From the NCBI GenBank assembly GCA_944323925.1, contig CALUUI010000017.1:1-38424 (forward strand): a stretch of DNA of 38,424 nucleotides, given 5' to 3'. Both the position numbers and the translations under genes were made by a program. This DNA comes from Candidatus Gastranaerophilales bacterium. Lineage in GTDB: Bacteria > Cyanobacteriota > Vampirovibrionia > Gastranaerophilales > Gastranaerophilaceae. Positions 38,169-38,424 of this stretch are shown piece after piece (within the stretch, counting starts at the first letter, position 1; each line of letters opens with the position of its first letter). A model generated the notes under the pieces. The model saw only the letters and a program-made list of their open reading frames with translations, was not told the origin of the DNA and made no database searches.

Positions 38169-38424
38169 ATGAAAAAAGGAATGTTTATATTTTTAGCAAT
38201 ATGGTTTTTCGTAATTTTTGCGACATTATTACTTTATTGCATATTTAACTGGCAGGAAGTAATAATTTTTAAGCCTTTCAGCGGAAACTCTGCAATGTTA
38301 TGTATGCTAATTATATGGACGTTTATACCTTTTTTAGCAAAATTTAAATTTGGAGATTTTGAATGGGAGATAAATAATCCGCTATATGCAAATATGGAAC
38401 AAGCAAAACAAAATTTAGATGAAG
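38169..38424 (+). CDS. Membrane protein, N-terminal part (runs off the window)
   Basis: ATG at 38169 follows AAAGAGG and opens a frame that is uninterrupted to the window end (85 codons). It encodes two hydrophobic segments (about 4-25, FIFLAIWFFVIFATLLLYCI; about 42-58, MLCMLIIWTFIPFLA). A cytoplasmic-looking stretch follows (FGDFEWEINNPLYANMEQAK). I do not recognise the family. Confidence 0.7.
   Translation, partial: MKKGMFIFLAIWFFVIFATLLLYCIFNWQEVIIFKPFSGNSAMLCMLIIWTFIPFLAKFKFGDFEWEINNPLYANMEQAKQNLDE

Overview
This window is AT-rich bacterial DNA and most probably comes from a non-photosynthetic gut relative of Cyanobacteria (Vampirovibrionia/Melainabacteria, Gastranaerophilales-like). 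This is an inference. It rests on an OmpR-type regulator at 29054-29818 that reads as cyanobacterial RpaB/Ycf27, and on a perfect match to the RpaB-binding HLR1 consensus elsewhere in the window. An OstA/LptD-like outer-membrane gene and a strictly fermentative gene set (2-oxoacid:ferredoxin oxidoreductase, AdhE, Rex, the [FeFe]-hydrogenase maturase HydG) fit as well.

Layout. 1-1895: tRNA-Leu(GAG), then an islet with a RhuM-Fic gene flanked by 32-bp direct repeats and a copied tRNA 3' end, then a tRNA-tail element. 2097-8699 (minus): a signalling/stress locus with TonB-C protein, transmembrane kinase, HNH nuclease, PP2C phosphatase, vWA protein and TPR protein, resembling a TerY-P triad. 8988-13026 (plus): envelope operon (small membrane peptide, M23 peptidase, OstA/LptD-like protein, class II aldolase). 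13136-15907: the four-subunit 2-oxoacid:ferredoxin oxidoreductase. 16000-16647: rnhB. 16705-18767 (minus): two lineage-type hypothetical proteins with an HLR1 site upstream. 18958-22347 (minus): DEDDh exonuclease plus a surface-glycan cluster. 22420-28003 (plus): PAP2 phosphatase, adhE with a Rex operator, rex, hydG. 28042-30353: tRNA-Gly, a tyrosine/dual-specificity phosphatase, rpaB and tRNA-His, with three tRNA-tail elements. 30382-35486 (minus): GT2-GT9 fusion, zinc alcohol dehydrogenase, JAB-like protein, secreted protein with a leaderless promoter. 35595-end: tRNA-Asn, a hyphenated palindrome and an accessory group (nucleotidyltransferase, DUF4186, DUF2971).

How the genes work together. 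The oxidoreductase makes acyl-CoA and reduced ferredoxin. HydG implies a [FeFe] hydrogenase elsewhere in the genome that disposes of the electrons as H2. AdhE drains acetyl-CoA and NADH to ethanol, and Rex, encoded next to it, probably represses adhE through an operator overlapping its start site.

The most unusual feature is a family of about 92-95-nt structured inserts lying inside a copied T-loop. Each is bounded by GGGTTC and a full copy of the neighbouring tRNA's 3' end. There are four copies behind three different tRNAs (Leu, Gly, His twice in a 184-bp tandem), and their hairpins show compensatory change. The architecture recalls the RtT repeats of the E. coli tyrT locus. The second notable system is the kinase/phosphatase/vWA/HNH locus, whose two promoters share a 12-bp box.
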